A DNA stretch of 64,000 nucleotides from Crambe crambe. Taxonomy: Eukaryota > Porifera > Demospongiae > Poecilosclerida > Crambeidae. Below the pieces are notes generated by a model. That model was not told the DNA's origin, searched no databases, and worked only from the letters and a program-made list of their open reading frames with translations. How positions within the stretch are numbered: position 1 is the first letter of the stretch; each line of letters begins with the position of its first letter. Shown in pieces: positions 1 to 11,900 of this stretch. The position numbers were made by a program, and so were the translations under genes. Where the stretch lies: NCBI GenBank assembly GCA_963924555.1, contig OZ004593.1:4150480-4214479 (forward strand), read 5' to 3'.

Positions 1-1
1 T

Positions 2-1993
2 GTGTATTCTCGGCTACCTCAGATGAAAACTGGTAATATCACAGAAGCATTACTTAATACTGTCAAGGTAACTGCCTTTTCCCTTATAACAAGAACCAAA
101 GGTTTTATGGTTTTGAATCATATATGTACTGAAACAGCCATACTTATATTGCAGTTAGTTTTATCACAGGCAGGTGGCTCTATTAACTATGAATTTTGGA
201 ATCATTTGACATTTGAGCTTGTGAATTCAGCCAAACCATTTCTCGCTGGGTTACAGACACAAGCACTCTTGCATAACCTTCATATCCATCTAGTAGTCAC
301 TGAAGACAATTGTCCAATTTGCAAGAATGCTTCTATAGAAGAGACCATAGGGTCCTTTAGTGTTGAATTGTCATTACCAATGCCTTATAAGACGCCACAT
401 TTTATGGCTCTTATTCATAAATTCTCGACTTCTGATGCACAATATTTGTACAATGAAGCCAATTCTGGTAAAGATGTCCACATTATTGACTGCATAGATG
501 GCATAAGGGAGGGTGACTTATTGAAACTAACCTTTTTTGCTCCAGTAAAATTCGCCTCACAAAATTATAATGTCACAATTGTTCTATCACAGATCAGAAG
601 TGTAATGCCTTTTTCCTTAAAAGAACAAAATGTGATCATAACTGCTCTACCTACTATGAGTCTCAAAAGTGTTCATATCCATTTCGTCAAGTATGATTTT
701 TTTCCATGCATGAAACTGTATCACTATAGTTTGGAGAATGATCCCTTTGGTGTCTTAGCATTTAATGATTATGATGGAGATAACGTGAGAACAGAAATTG
801 TTCTTTCTGATTCCACAATGGATGCTGTTGCTGTTCAAAAGTTGATCACAAACAAAATATCTGATCAGGAAATTGCATTATCATGTGGTTCTGTTTGTAG
901 CTACCACTTGAAATTCTTGCACCCAATTGATTACAGTGAAGTTAAAGTAGAGTTATCTAAAAAGCAGCAAAAGATTAAAATATTTTGCCGTCGTTCAAGT
1001 CATCAATTTGAAAAAGAAAAGGTGATTTGCAGTACAAGTCCAGATCACAAACTATCTCTTCCACCACAAAAGGTTAGCATCACTACTATGAAAGTCTTTA
1101 ACTTCCTGCAATTTACTGCTGAAGAGCGCCTGCTACGTTCTTGCAGTGATGATTATAGATCCAAAGCACCTTTGCTAATTGTGAAGGAGATACTGATGAC
1201 TCTTTTTAGCAAAGAGGTATCCTTTTTCCAATTAGTTGCTCCAAGTGAAATGGTGTATGGAGTTGTGGTGATCAATAATATTGTATTCGATTATCAGAAA
1301 AGGGCACCAGCATTAGATCTTGCATTTTGTTTTCTTAACGAATCGAATGAAAATAAAATGGCATTTGCATGGAGTTTTATATTGATGAATAGTGTTGGAA
1401 ATGACATAACTATTAATGATGGAGAATATCATCTATTGAAGAAAGTCTTCTTATATTTTGCTGCAAGAACAAATGGAAGTTGTCAAACAGCAGGCAGTAA
1501 TAGTCGGCTGAACATACTCTGTGAGCATAAAATTGATAAATACTTCACTCGTGCAGTGGTATATTTTCTTCTTTACGATCCTGATCAAGCAGCTATCAAT
1601 CTAGTAAATCAATGCAGAAACTTTCCTGATATTCCCAAAACTGTTGAGATTCCTAGAATGGAGTGTGCTGACCTCAACAAGTGTGCCTTTTGTGATAAAT
1701 ATTGTGCTAGCACTAAGAAGTGCTCCTCTTGTAAGAAAGTCCAATATTGTAGCAAAGAATGTCAATCTAAGCATTGGCCACAACATAAACAGAAATGCAA
1801 AACTTTGGGGTGTAAAGTTCCTCCTGCTGCCATGACATCCTCCCAGGATACACACACCACTATGGAAGTTTGTTTTAGTTGTGGGCTCACTTCAGCAAGG
1901 CTTTTGAAGTGTAGAAGATGTGGAATTGCCAAGTATTGTGGAAAAGAGTGTCAAAAGAAACATTGGAAAACACATAAATTGAATTGTAAATAG
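2..1993 (+). CDS. MYND zinc-finger protein, 3' part (5' end outside window)
   Basis: The reading frame is open from the window edge to the TAG at 1991-1993, so the protein is partial; the first codon is GTG and is not a real start. About 663 residues are visible. They align along their length with the C-terminal third of the 2252-residue protein encoded at 8969 (shared stretches such as LQTQALL, LHIHL and VHIIDC). Two MYND-type zinc fingers close the protein, at about residues 561-600 (CAFCDKYC then QYCSKECQ, HWPQHKQKC) and 624-662 (CFSCG, KYCGKECQ, HWKTHKLNC). All expected Cys/His positions are present in both. MYND fingers are usually protein-interaction modules. The upstream part outside the window probably carries the DUF4470-like region seen in the neighbour. 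It lies 7 kb upstream of that paralogue on the same strand, which indicates tandem gene duplication. Function is unknown. Confidence 0.85.
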   Translation: MYSRLPQMKTGNITEALLNTVKVTAFSLITRTKGFMVLNHICTETAILILQLVLSQAGGSINYEFWNHLTFELVNSAKPFLAGLQTQALLHNLHIHLVVTEDNCPICKNASIEETIGSFSVELSLPMPYKTPHFMALIHKFSTSDAQYLYNEANSGKDVHIIDCIDGIREGDLLKLTFFAPVKFASQNYNVTIVLSQIRSVMPFSLKEQNVIITALPTMSLKSVHIHFVKYDFFPCMKLYHYSLENDPFGVLAFNDYDGDNVRTEIVLSDSTMDAVAVQKLITNKISDQEIALSCGSVCSYHLKFLHPIDYSEVKVELSKKQQKIKIFCRRSSHQFEKEKVICSTSPDHKLSLPPQKVSITTMKVFNFLQFTAEERLLRSCSDDYRSKAPLLIVKEILMTLFSKEVSFFQLVAPSEMVYGVVVINNIVFDYQKRAPALDLAFCFLNESNENKMAFAWSFILMNSVGNDITINDGEYHLLKKVFLYFAARTNGSCQTAGSNSRLNILCEHKIDKYFTRAVVYFLLYDPDQAAINLVNQCRNFPDIPKTVEIPRMECADLNKCAFCDKYCASTKKCSSCKKVQYCSKECQSKHWPQHKQKCKTLGCKVPPAAMTSSQDTHTTMEVCFSCGLTSARLLKCRRCGIAKYCGKECQKKHWKTHKLNCK

Positions 1994-2961
1994 CTAGCGT
2001 AGTTTATTTAGCTAGCTAGTATTGTTATTTGTTATTTTATTTCAGTTTTGTTGATGTTTTTGTTTGTTTTTGTTTTTGTTTTTTTTGCTAAAGGCCCCTA
2101 ATCAGTAAAGTCATCAATCCTGGAAATTTCAGTTTGCTGGCCTACATCCTACTTGGTCTCTGTATACAACAAGTCTTTGTGCAGCCATTCCCTGCCAAGC
2201 TCAAGATAGAAGATTTGTCTGCAAATCCTACAGCAATTAAAACCAGCCATTAGGGATTGCCACATCTTGAGCTTGGGAATAAATTTTTTTCCACATTAGT
2301 ACAGTTTATGCTCCAAAAAGATAGAGTGCAGGTTGAAATAATGTAGAAGTGGGGGTAATAAAATGGGGTAATTCCAGTCAGCTCATCTTGCAGTTGCAAA
2401 AGATTTATGAAGTTTATTGCTGGAGACAATTTCTATCAGTGATTTAGATTGAAGATGATAATGTGTGGATACTAGCTATATTGAAAATAGATTTTTTTTC
2501 ACATTAGCTACATCTCGTTATCCTGTCTCTCAGTGTGTGCGCGTTAGGTGAACCTTAAGAATAGTTGGTTGCACCTGTCTGGCACCGTCGTGCTGCAAAG
2601 AAAAAAAAAAGAAGCAATTAGCATGCTCTCCTCTTTGCCCAGAACACCTTGAATGGAAGTTAGACTAGTGGCAATATTTTCTCTGTGTCTTATCTTTACT
2701 AAAGTTTAGCTATGATGCTAATCATTCTACCCCGTGAAAAAGCCACCCGCAGCAGAAAACGGTGCAAAAACTCCGCACCAAGGGCTAGGGTATTAGATCT
2801 CACGAAAATGGCGATCATTACCAGCTGAGCGTGCATGTGTGATGCCTTGATCACTGATCAACCCACTAATCAACTGCATTATAAGTAAGTTAACACTTAT
2901 GGTTAAGCTACTGATCGCTCAAAGGAAGTTGATCAGCTAGCTACAGGCATAGATAATAACT
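1994..2961. other. AT-rich spacer after MYND gene, no gene seen
   Basis: This is the 3' flank of the MYND gene. A short inverted repeat lies around 2193-2267 (AAGCTCAAGAT pairing with ATCTTGAGCTT). There are poly-T and poly-A runs near 2075 and 2598. No open frame with recognisable content was seen. Confidence 0.5.
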
Positions 2962-3381
2962 AAGGTAGATTGGGATAACTAGGGACACTCTTACTACAAA
3001 TGATGATATCTCTGTAACTGCTTTAGCTATAAGCAAGAGATAGAGCACCTTTTGTAGTTCCAGGCTGAGCATTATTTGCCAATGTGTAGTATCCCTTTCA
3101 GGATAACTTGGGACACTGCATGTCCATGCAATTATCTCAGTGAATAGAATATTGATAAATCAGATAAGTAAGCTTGAAGTTAGTTTATCAAATTTTTCTT
3201 GCAGTCTTGTAAAATCAGCGGGCTGCTTATTACCAACAGAGTAACCAAAGCACTCTAGACTGGCTTCAGAGAGAGACAAAGCATAGATGTTTATGTGTGC
3301 AAAATAATCTCGGAGCAAGATTGAAATCTAACTTCAGTGTCCCAAGTTATCCTGTGTCCCAAGTCACCCCGCTTTACCTTA
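2962..3381. mobile_element. Short non-autonomous element with GTCCCAAG ends
   Basis: Both ends carry the same inverted sequence, AAGGTAGATTGGGATAACT on the left and a copy ending GCTTTACCTT on the right, each followed inward by (A)GGGACAC-type motifs. Internal copies of GGATAACTTGGGACACT and its reverse complement occur at about 3110 and 3340. The same ends bound a 2.6 kb element at 53059-55646, so this is a small relative of it. A 15-base direct repeat (GCATAGATAATAACT) flanks it at 2947 and 3384. This may be a target-site duplication, but it is 3-4 bases off the right end, so the exact border is uncertain. Confidence 0.55.
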
Positions 3382-4400
3382 CAAGCATAGATAATAACTA
3401 CAAGATAAATACATTTATGACCTTGGTAGCCCTGCTTGTGAAACTAAGCACATGAAAAAGGGGGAGGGGGGTGAGCAAGTTTATAGTAACCTCTAGCCTG
3501 GCTATAAGGTAAGTAGAGTAGCTTTGGGCATGCCATGACCTGTTTAGGTGTATTTTACTGCACATGTGGGACGAGTTAACCACCACCTCAAGCTAGGTGA
3601 ACAAGAAGGTGAAGTGAGAGCCATGAGCAAACTCCAAGCCAAACTTGAAAGCTATCATTTGACATAGACAGCAGAGAAGTGCTGAACAGTGAGAGAGAAT
3701 TGAGCACTTTGCAAAACTTTAATCTCCTTAAGGCCACCATTACAAAATAACTTGTTTCCCATCACCCACCCTCATTTTACCACATCCAATATATTATTTT
3801 TACTATGTATGGTCAGTAATGACATCATTGGAAATCATACCACGTGGATGATGTTTGTCAGTGTCCAAGTAGTTATAGGTTTAGGGAAGCTGGACTATCA
3901 TACAAGTTCAAAGTGAGCGAAGCTTTTGTAAACTCTTTACTGCTCTACAAGCCGGATTTTTCGACTGTGTTCCAGTTACAGATGCACTGAAGCAAGCTAC
4001 ACTTCTCCGTACGTATGTTGGCAGCAAAGTTGAACAATTTGATAATTACCAGCAGTTCTCAATCAGTACTTTATATTTGCTCCCAATTTGGTATTTATAT
4101 CAAGTTGCTAATGAGCGTCAACCAACAACTGAAGAATTCGGACATCACTTAAGAACAACCCTAAATCAACCAAAAGTGTTCTTGGATGTATTCCCAGTAG
4201 GCAGCACGTGAACAATGTTGGAGTACTCGTGCAGTGTGAGGAATGTGACATGAGGAGGCTTTAAATTAGTAGATATACCAGGAAAGTTGTAAATTGTAGA
4301 CAATTCAGTGAGTTAGAACTTCCGGGACGATTGAAGAATGTATGTGCGAAGAATCATGAATGTTACAACCCTATTTAGAAAAAAAATAATTTTTTTTTAT
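3382..4400 (+). other. Spacer with an unrecognised Met-less open frame at about 3914-4211
   Basis: One forward frame is open for about 100 codons from about 3914 to the TGA at 4209-4211. It reads through FCKLFTALQAGFFDCVP, ALKQATLLRTYVGSK and YLLPIWYLYQVANER. It has no internal methionine, so it would be an exon or a relic. The composition looks protein-like (balanced, hydrophobic and charged), but I do not recognise a family. Nothing else in this stretch looks coding. Confidence 0.3.
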
Positions 4401-5276
4401 TGCTTCACAGTATCATAGTGCAAGATATAAAAAGAAAAAGTGATAATAATGTACTGTAGGTCAGCTCCTTAACATGTGGGATAAAAGTATGAGAAGGAAT
4501 ATTGTTAAGATGAGAATAGTTGAGAGCATCGTGTGCATGGACATACAAAATGGATCAAAGTTTAAAATGATCTTGTTTAGTTGAAGTTTAATTGAGTTCA
4601 CTGATAGCTCGGTATTTATCAGAGGCAGCGAGTTCCATAATTTTGGTAATCTATTTAGTCAGGTAGCTTAGCACCGTAATTTAAAGAAATCAAGACGGAG
4701 CGGACAAAAGTGTCAAATTTTTTGTGGTCACTCTTTAGGTAGTATGGTTTGATTTCAGGGTAGGAGCCACCTTGGGAATCCCTTGGAATGATTTTTATTC
4801 AATTTTGAAGTCTTCTTATACAAAAATGCGATACCCGCGAAAAATTAAATTTTTGCGCCACATAGCACATATATTGCGAAAATTAAAAACGCGAAAATAT
4901 TTCAGAATTGTATTACCTGTCTTGAAGAAAAGAGCACTAATTTGATACATGCCATTTAATCTATAGCCTGCTGGTAGTTTTCTGTCTAAACCACACCTTG
5001 CTGGATCTCTTAGGACGTCATTGTCTCTATTGTGTATGCATTATGATTTCAGGCACTTCATTTTCCCTAGACTAAGAGTCACGGATCGGACACTGCATTA
5101 TTTATCAGTAGAAGACTCTGAGCCACTCAAATGTCCTCTGAGTATGGAAGAGCCTGGTGACAAGATAATGCAAATGCTACTGAGTTTAGAAGGCTAGATA
5201 AGCTTCCAGTTCAACTGAAGTTTGAATCAGATATAGATGTGGATGAGCTTGTCAGTAGTGGCATAAATCCTGTCAC

Positions 5277-6240
5277 TTGAAGTTTAATTTGAGCAAACTA
5301 CAAAGGGCAAGAAAGAGGTCACGTATAAAAGATGAGACTGGGAGTACAAATAGTACCAGCAAAAGATCTTGCCTTCATTGCCAGCCTCTAGACAAGAGTA
5401 AGTGTATTTTTTGTGCCAAACAAGATGGACATCTCCATGAGTTCATGACCCCGGATGCCAATGATCATGTGAAGGAAATGGCCAAAGTCTTGCAAGACAC
5501 TGAACTCTTGAATATAGAAGGTGGTGCTGACCTCATTGCTATTGAAGCAAAGTACCATTTTCTTGTTTAACTGAATTTAGAAATAACTTGTTAAATGTGA
5601 CTGTAAGAGTTCTAAAGGCTGTGGTGTAAGATGTTCATGCAAGAAAGCTAACTGGTAGTGTACTGAACTTTGTAGCTGTATAGTTGTACAAAATAGAGCA
5701 CTTCTTTCACTTTGGATAATGCATTTTTAATTTTTGCAATAATTATAATAGTTGGTTCGCATTTTTATATAAAAACTTCAATGGAATGTAAATCGTACCC
5801 AGATGTGACCAAGGCATTTCTTCACATAGCAACATACCCACATGCTCCCTTGACTGGAATGTGAGCATTTTAAACTCCTGGAACGCTACTGTGTTCTTTT
5901 GTATGACAAGAACAGCTCCTTAGATTCCATCAATGATGCCCGAAGAGAGCTTTTCTGTCAGAGGAACAAAAGTATGGAAACTATTCCCCCAACACAGGAT
6001 GCCCTTCTGCAACACTGCAAGCATGTTGTTTGCCAATCTGGGATTGTGATTTGGTGCAGCAGTCACGGACTTACTTTGAATGCAGAGTGCAAGGCATGTG
6101 GATGAACCTGCCAGTTGCTTCACTGAACTTGTTAATTGTGGCTGTAACAGTTTTAAAGGCTGTGGCATGCAAGAAAGCTAACTGGCAGTGTACTGAACTT
6201 TGTAGCTGTAATTGTATAACTTCTTTCAAATTTGGACAAA
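5277..6240 (+). pseudogene. Fragments of a FEN1-like/CXC-finger protein inside the TIR element
   Basis: Three pieces are readable. 5277-5566 gives a 97-residue stretch with CLHC, KCIFCAKQDGHLHEF and LIAIEAKYHFL. 5899-6020 gives MYDKNSSLDSINDARRELF and IPPTQDALLQH. The tail is a cysteine-rich CXC (tesmin/TCR-like) module present twice, at about 5585-5690 (CDCKSSKGCGVRCSCKKANW, then a stop, then CTELCSC) and 6128-6222 (CGCNSF, CKKANWQCTELCSCNC). The relic at 50573-52263 is another decayed protein with a CXC tail and, from my memory of the family, comes from the same group of uncharacterised animal proteins. Multiple stops and a duplicated tail show decay. Identity of the family is from recall of invertebrate proteins, not from a search. 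Confidence 0.55.
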
Positions 6241-6275
6241 ATATTTTCACGTTTTAATTTTCGCAATATAGTTGT

Positions 6276-6542
6276 TACAGTGGTTTTACCCAATCTTGCA
6301 AAAATTGGTCGTCAGGCGTCATCCGTATACGCATGAGCACTGCTTGAATTTTGAAATTGCGCTCAGATTTGGAAAGAACTTCAGAGAAGTAAGCTTTGAA
6401 GAGCTAGCTAGTGACTGTCCTGGTTTAGTTCTAACCTACTAGCATGCCACTCACCTTCTCCGGTAAGATTTTCGAGGCTCAAAGTCGAGCATGCGCGAGA
6501 ATGCACACTCAGCACTTTGCAAGATTGGGTAAAACCACTGTA
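6276..6542. mobile_element. MITE with TACAGTGGTTTTACCC ends
   Basis: This is a 267-base element. The left end reads TACAGTGGTTTTACCCAATC and the right end is its reverse complement, with TA at both borders as expected for a Tc1/mariner-type target. There is no coding capacity. It is nested inside the 2.08 kb element. Confidence 0.7.
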
Positions 6543-7665
6543 TGTATCGCGAAAAATTAAATGTTCGCGTACACCGCATATTTGCATAAGAAGACTTCAA
6601 AATTGAATAAAAATCATTCCAAGGGATTCTTAAGGTGGCTCCTACCCTGAAATCAAACCATACCACCCAAAGAGTGACCACAAAAAATTTGACGCTTTTG
6701 TCCGCTCTGTCTTGATTTTGTAACTAAGCTACCTGACTAATTGAAGTAAAAGTCTTCTGGGTGTTAGCTTGAACATAAGGGAGGCTCACAATCCCTGATC
6801 TTGTGGAGCAATCACTGAAGCTTATGAATTCTTATATCTTGAAAAGCTGTGATTTATCCTTTAAAAGCTTTTAATACAAAAGAGAATATCATTTAAATCA
6901 AGAGCATACATCAGGGGGAGCATGTTAAGTTTGATCAATTGTTTCTTATAGTCTAATTCATAGTCGTTTAGAATAAACTTTGTTGCTCTTCTTTGGACCT
7001 GCTCCAATATCTTAATTAGACGTGGATGCCATATCTGCAGACAGTAAAGTACTTGAGATTTCACTAGAGAAACATAGAGGGTCTTTTTTTCCTCAATCGA
7101 GTCCATACAACTGAATGTACGTCTAAGAAGACTGAGAACTTTGTATGTTCTTGCGGTGATGTGTTGGATATGTTCATACCAAGATTGATCTGATGACACC
7201 TAGATCATGATGTATAGACACAGGTGTTATTTGGCTGTTATTCATATGTATTCAGTCAGCTGAGTTTGCTTCCTACTTAGTCTTAAGAGGGCACATTTTG
7301 ATGGTTTAAATTTCAGCTTTCATTGAGCACTCCACATGCACAGTGAATCTAAGTCTCCCTGTAATAATTCCGAGTCCTCGTTGCATGTGACTTTCTTCAA
7401 GCATTTAGCATCATCTGCAAACATCAGGAATTCAGCATGTGAGGTAACATTGGGTTAATATAAGCCAAAGAAGAGTAAAGGTCCCAATACGCTTCCCTGA
7501 GGGACACCAGAAACAACAGGCTCAGATCTCCTACCACCAACACACTCCAGGTACCCTTGTAGCCAAAGCCAAAGATCTCCTGAAACCCCTAGTTTCCTGA
7601 GCTTCAACAAGAGTTCTTGATGTGGCACGCTATCGAAGGCTTTAGCAAAATCGGCAAAGATTACA

Positions 7666-8968
7666 CTTCTTCAAAGTCTCATTCCTTATAGAATGTAGTT
7701 ACAAAGCATCTGTGGCAGATGAATTTTATTCACCATTGTTTACCTTGTGTGGCCTATCATTACTGTGATAATCACATACATTGAAGCTTGTCTCAGCAAT
7801 ATATATATTATAGCACTCAAGTGAAGGAGTAATTTTGTTATTGGGATGAGCCTCCACACTAGTGAGTTGGCTGAGAATTTTCTACTATGTCTTGCACATA
7901 AGCATTGACCACAATCCTGCAAAGAGGTCTTCATTTTCGTCTACACAGCTATTATTACATGCTAAGATACAATTTACATTTTCATTTTTGCCCCATCTTA
8001 GTACTTACTAGTATCATAAAAGTGTCAGTTAACTGTTTCTCCACCATTGCAGAGAAAACGTAGAGGCTAGTGGGATGCCATTTCATTACATAGTGTCAAT
8101 TATGCATGTGCATAAATAAAGGCACAAATTTGAGGAGAGGCTGAGAATATAATTCTTTCTCTTCTGCTTGCAATAAAATTTTGCAGCACAGCTTTGTGTT
8201 TCTACTCAGTATCCTTGAAAAAAAAAAGAAGAAAAAACAATGAAACAAAACAAGACAAAAACATACCAAAACACATACCAAGTAGAATTAAAGCATATAA
8301 GGCTATTTTCACACTAGCTTTAGTGTGTGTGTAAATGATTCCATAGGCATAGGAACAGGGGGGCAAGTCCCCCCCCCCCCCCCCCCCCCCCCCCAACCCC
8401 AACCAAAGTGATTTAGTGATTTGATTGACAGTGGGTATTGTATTGCCATCCTCTGCAATCACAGATAGTTCAGCAAGAAAACTAAATGTCATCTTCTATT
8501 TCTCAGCCATTGTTCATATCATTGAGGCTAGCAGGATGACATTTTCTTTTCTTTACCTAAAGCTTAGTATAGCTAATGCTAGCTCAATATGGAGTGCCAT
8601 CCAATGGTGATGACCCTTAAGGAAGAATTTCATAGGTCATCTGTGGTTACCCTTGGGAAAATAAATAACAAAAAATCAAATTACAAACCATGTTACGCCA
8701 AGAGCACATGAACCTTTGATGAAGGTGACGGTCCATTCCTCTCAATAACAATCAAGCAAACACATGCACAAAATATACATATCAAGCAAACATCTAACCA
8801 CATCAATCAGAATCATCAGGCTTGCCCCACAATAACTATGATGCATTACATTGCATAAAGAAGGAGACATGCGTGATTGCTTAGTCCTTTGTTGCACATA
8901 ATTATGTGGATTGAGCCTGGGTAAAAGCTGTTGTCCATTTTTTTTCAGTATCTTGAATTATAAGGTGC
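7666..8968. other. Upstream region of the large MYND gene, with poly-C tract
   Basis: There is no gene here. A poly-C run occupies about 8370-8394, beside a sequence (GGCATAGGAACAGGGGGG) resembling the start of the hAT-like element at 56151. Two stretches recur in diverged form at 22700-23130 (CACACTAGTGAGTTGGCTGAG near 7857 is the clearest), so the gene's upstream flank was copied together with its first codons. A TTTTTTTTCAG acceptor-like site ends at 8948, 20 bases before the first in-frame ATG. This suggests a 5' untranslated exon upstream that I cannot place. Confidence 0.5.
8938..8968 (+). promoter_or_regulatory. Putative 3' splice site and 5' leader of the MYND gene
   Basis: A pyrimidine run ending TTTCAG (8948) precedes TATCTTGAATTA and then the ATG. 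The same run and leader are conserved in the partial copy at 23100-23130, which suggests they matter. The upstream exon was not found. Confidence 0.4.
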
Positions 8969-11900
8969 ATGACAATTGATGATAATGGTTTATGTCCATA
9001 TAGGATCATGGATCAGGAAAAGCCAACATTTCCGCTTGCTCGATACCACTACCGTAGTGACCTTACACTCTATTATGCGTATGGCAATACACCACCACAT
9101 GATCTTCTTGAGAATTGTGCAGATGAAAGAGACCCAATGGTGCTAGTATTAGGCAGTGGAGATATCCGTTCTTGTTTCTATTCGCTTTGGAAGAACTCCA
9201 ATACTTTGACTAGTAATGATTCAAATAAATTTCACAGTATTGAAATAGTCGTGAATGACATCAGTGCTGCTGTTCTTGCTCGAAATATCCTCTTTCTTCA
9301 CCTGTGCCTTCAAATGCCTGAAGGTGAGGAAGCTATGAAGAAGTGGCTGAGCAGTGTATGGGCTATTTGGTACTGTCACGAGTTGTATCCTGAACACTGC
9401 AAAGTGCTTGACAATTCCTTACATATTTTGTGTAAGCATTCTGTCTCATGGGAAAGTAAAGATAACCCTTTATATCCAATGATCAAATTTAGCTCTCTCT
9501 CCACTCTAAAAGAAATAGCCAAAGTTTGGAAGATGTGGCTTGATCACAAAGTTGGTGTAAAAAGTGTCAAAGAAATGCATTCTTCACGTCGGGTACTGCA
9601 GTCCAGTCAGTGTGGAAATGATACCTATTATTCTGAAAATGCTTTGAAATTTATCAACTTAAGTACCAAAATACCAGGTGAGTATGAGATCAAGACCAGT
9701 AAACATGATATGATGATGTCTGAAATAGCATCATATGGAAACACAGGTAATTTGTATGCTGAGAAGGTACTGGGGACGAATCTACCCAATACATCAACTT
9801 GTATTAACTATACCTTTTACGAGAGAGAAGATGGAAAGTATACTCTCTACCATCGATCTCTACCTTTCAGTTGCTATTACCACACTGCCGAGTTTTCAAA
9901 TGAGTCACTATCCATGAAATCCATGGCATCTGCCACTATGCTAGTTGGAAATAAACATTTCAACACTCAACCATTTTTAGCCAACAGTGTTCAGCAATTA
10001 TGCATGTGGTTTCAAGCAACTAAAAGAATTCTGATCTCTTCATTTGGGTCCGAAATATCCTTCACATTCGATTGCTCTCATGCTATAATGTTTTGCTCCA
10101 AGTTGGAAGAGAGTGGTTCTCAATTTGATGTAATCTACACATCAAATCTGATAGATCAGTTGGGGCCCCCCAATTTGGTGTTGTCTGCTGCTCCTCTATT
10201 GAAGGCTAACGGTCATCTATTCACAACGACACTTCTGTATAACTCTTTCTTCACTTCAGTGGAGCAATTATTGAACTCCAGCTTTGGATTTGATTGTAAG
10301 CTCTTGCCAATTGTTCTTGGAATTCGCTGCATAAATCACGAGGGTGATGATTATGTTAGTCCAGTAATGATCCAACCATGCTCGTTGACCTTAGGTGACA
10401 TGACTTACGTAATGCATTCAGAGAAGTTGCTGATATGGAAGAGAGTAGATTCTCTACCACTAGTGATTCCCTTTGGTGATGTTTTACCAAATATATTTTT
10501 GAAAGCTCTGCTGAATGCAATGGAAACATTAGCATATCCTTTACTTAGAAAGCCACCAGGGGTTCAAATGTTGAGTCATCTCTGTGTTGAAACAGCAGTT
10601 AAAATCATTCAGGTTTTCATCTCTAACACATCTGCCAATTTCACTCCTCAATTCTGGAGTCCCCTTAGCTTGTCAGCGCAGAAGTCTGTAAAGTCTTATC
10701 TCAGTAGCATCCAGACACAGCTCTTTCTCCATGGCATACACATGCATTTGACTGTCACTGATGAAACCTGTCCATTTTGCCAAAACGTATCCTTGACTGA
10801 CTTTATCGGATCATTCTCAATCACAATATCTTCTCAGTCACTTCCTCAGTCACCTCGATTTACAGCATTTGTTCATAAAGAGGAAATCGATAGTGCACAA
10901 CACCTGTGTAATATTGCTGAAGATGGCAAAAATATCCACATGTTTGATTGTGTATCTTCACCTGCTAATGGCAATGATGGTATTTCAATATGCTTTCATG
11001 CGCCACAAGATTTAATGAAGGAAGACTACAAGGTAACATTGATCTCTTTCAATTTTCCTGGTGTCTCAAGTAATAATATATGCCATACCCAAATGCTGAA
11101 AGACCTTGAGGTTACATCAAGCATGTTCAGATTTTCCCAAGCTTGTACTCCGTGTGTCCCACCTGTGGTCGAGTCATTTGGTGAGATTACCTCATTTCTC
11201 AGTGATGGAGACATCACTACTTTGGAAGTCAGCCTTTACGATTCGGTTGTAAGTGCATTAGCTGTTAATAGATTACAACCAAAAAGGATTTCCTCGAGTG
11301 AAATTCAGCTTAAATGTGACACACATGTATCTACCATAAAACTACCTCATCCCACGGAGTACAACCAAATCAGCATTAAAGTCTCAAAGAAGACTAAGAA
11401 TCTGTCAATGAAGTGTCCTCGCTCAGTCCAACTATTTGATGAAGAAAAGCCAATCTTCAATGTGGATTTGAATAATGAAATGTCACTATTACCACGCACC
11501 ATCAGTAAAAAAGCTATGGGTCATTTTTATTCCCAACAGTACACTATGGATGATTGCCGAAAAATGAAGTCTACCAAAAGAACCCCTTCACTTATTTCTC
11601 CTATATTAAATGTGAAACGGTCATTTTCTTGCCTCTTTGGATACGAAGATGTTCAGTTTTTTGATTTTATTTGTCCTGAAAGTGACGTTTATGCATTAGT
11701 AGTGATAAACAATCGATTATTTGACTATGAAAAAAAGTCTCCTGTGCTTGATCTAGCTTTCTATTTTTGGGATGAGTCATTTGATATTGTTAAACCTGTT
11801 TGGGATGTGATTCGACCTGTTAATTTCCGGAATATTCATGTTAGTAATAAAGATGAGTTTGAATCACTGAAGAAAGTATTATGCCATTTTGTAAACCGAA

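Larger units (their letters stand above)
4656..6739. mobile_element. 2.08 kb inverted-repeat DNA element carrying a FEN/CXC relic
   Basis: The ends are inverted copies starting TAGTCAGGTAGCTTAG and ending CTAAGCTACCTGACTA. Homology between the arms extends over 200 bases (4656-4900 against about 6535-6739). It is flanked by the direct repeat ATT (4653-4655 and 6740-6742). Removing the element plus one ATT restores a continuous LINE reverse-transcriptase frame, so the borders are well supported. The interior holds decayed pieces of a cysteine-rich protein (see 5277-6240) and a small MITE (6276-6542). A 3-bp duplication would suit PIF/Harbinger or CACTA-like elements, but ATT is not the usual Harbinger TWA target and no transposase is visible, so the superfamily is open. 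Confidence 0.75.
4400..7665 (-). pseudogene. LINE (non-LTR) reverse transcriptase relic, split by an insertion
   Basis: On the minus strand, starting near 7655, the translation gives ADFAKAFDSVPHQ, then SGVPQGSVLGPLLF, then FADD (7420-7405). These are the palm motifs of a LINE-type reverse transcriptase. The thumb follows in an open stretch at 7199-6861 (HIQHITARTYKVLSLLRRTF, LYVSLVKSQVLYC, ILEQVQRRATKFILN). The C-terminal end (NRLPKLWNSLP) is at 4650-4620. The two parts are separated by the 2.08 kb inverted-repeat element at 4656-6739, and removing that element rejoins them in frame. A frameshift near 7450 and stops in the thumb show it is dead. The 5' end is truncated near 7665, which is usual for LINEs. 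The clade cannot be assigned from the sequence alone. Confidence 0.8.

Noticed and set aside
8202..8492. Minus-strand frame with a poly-glycine run
   Set aside because: It is the translation of the poly-C tract and an A-rich stretch; there is no conserved content.
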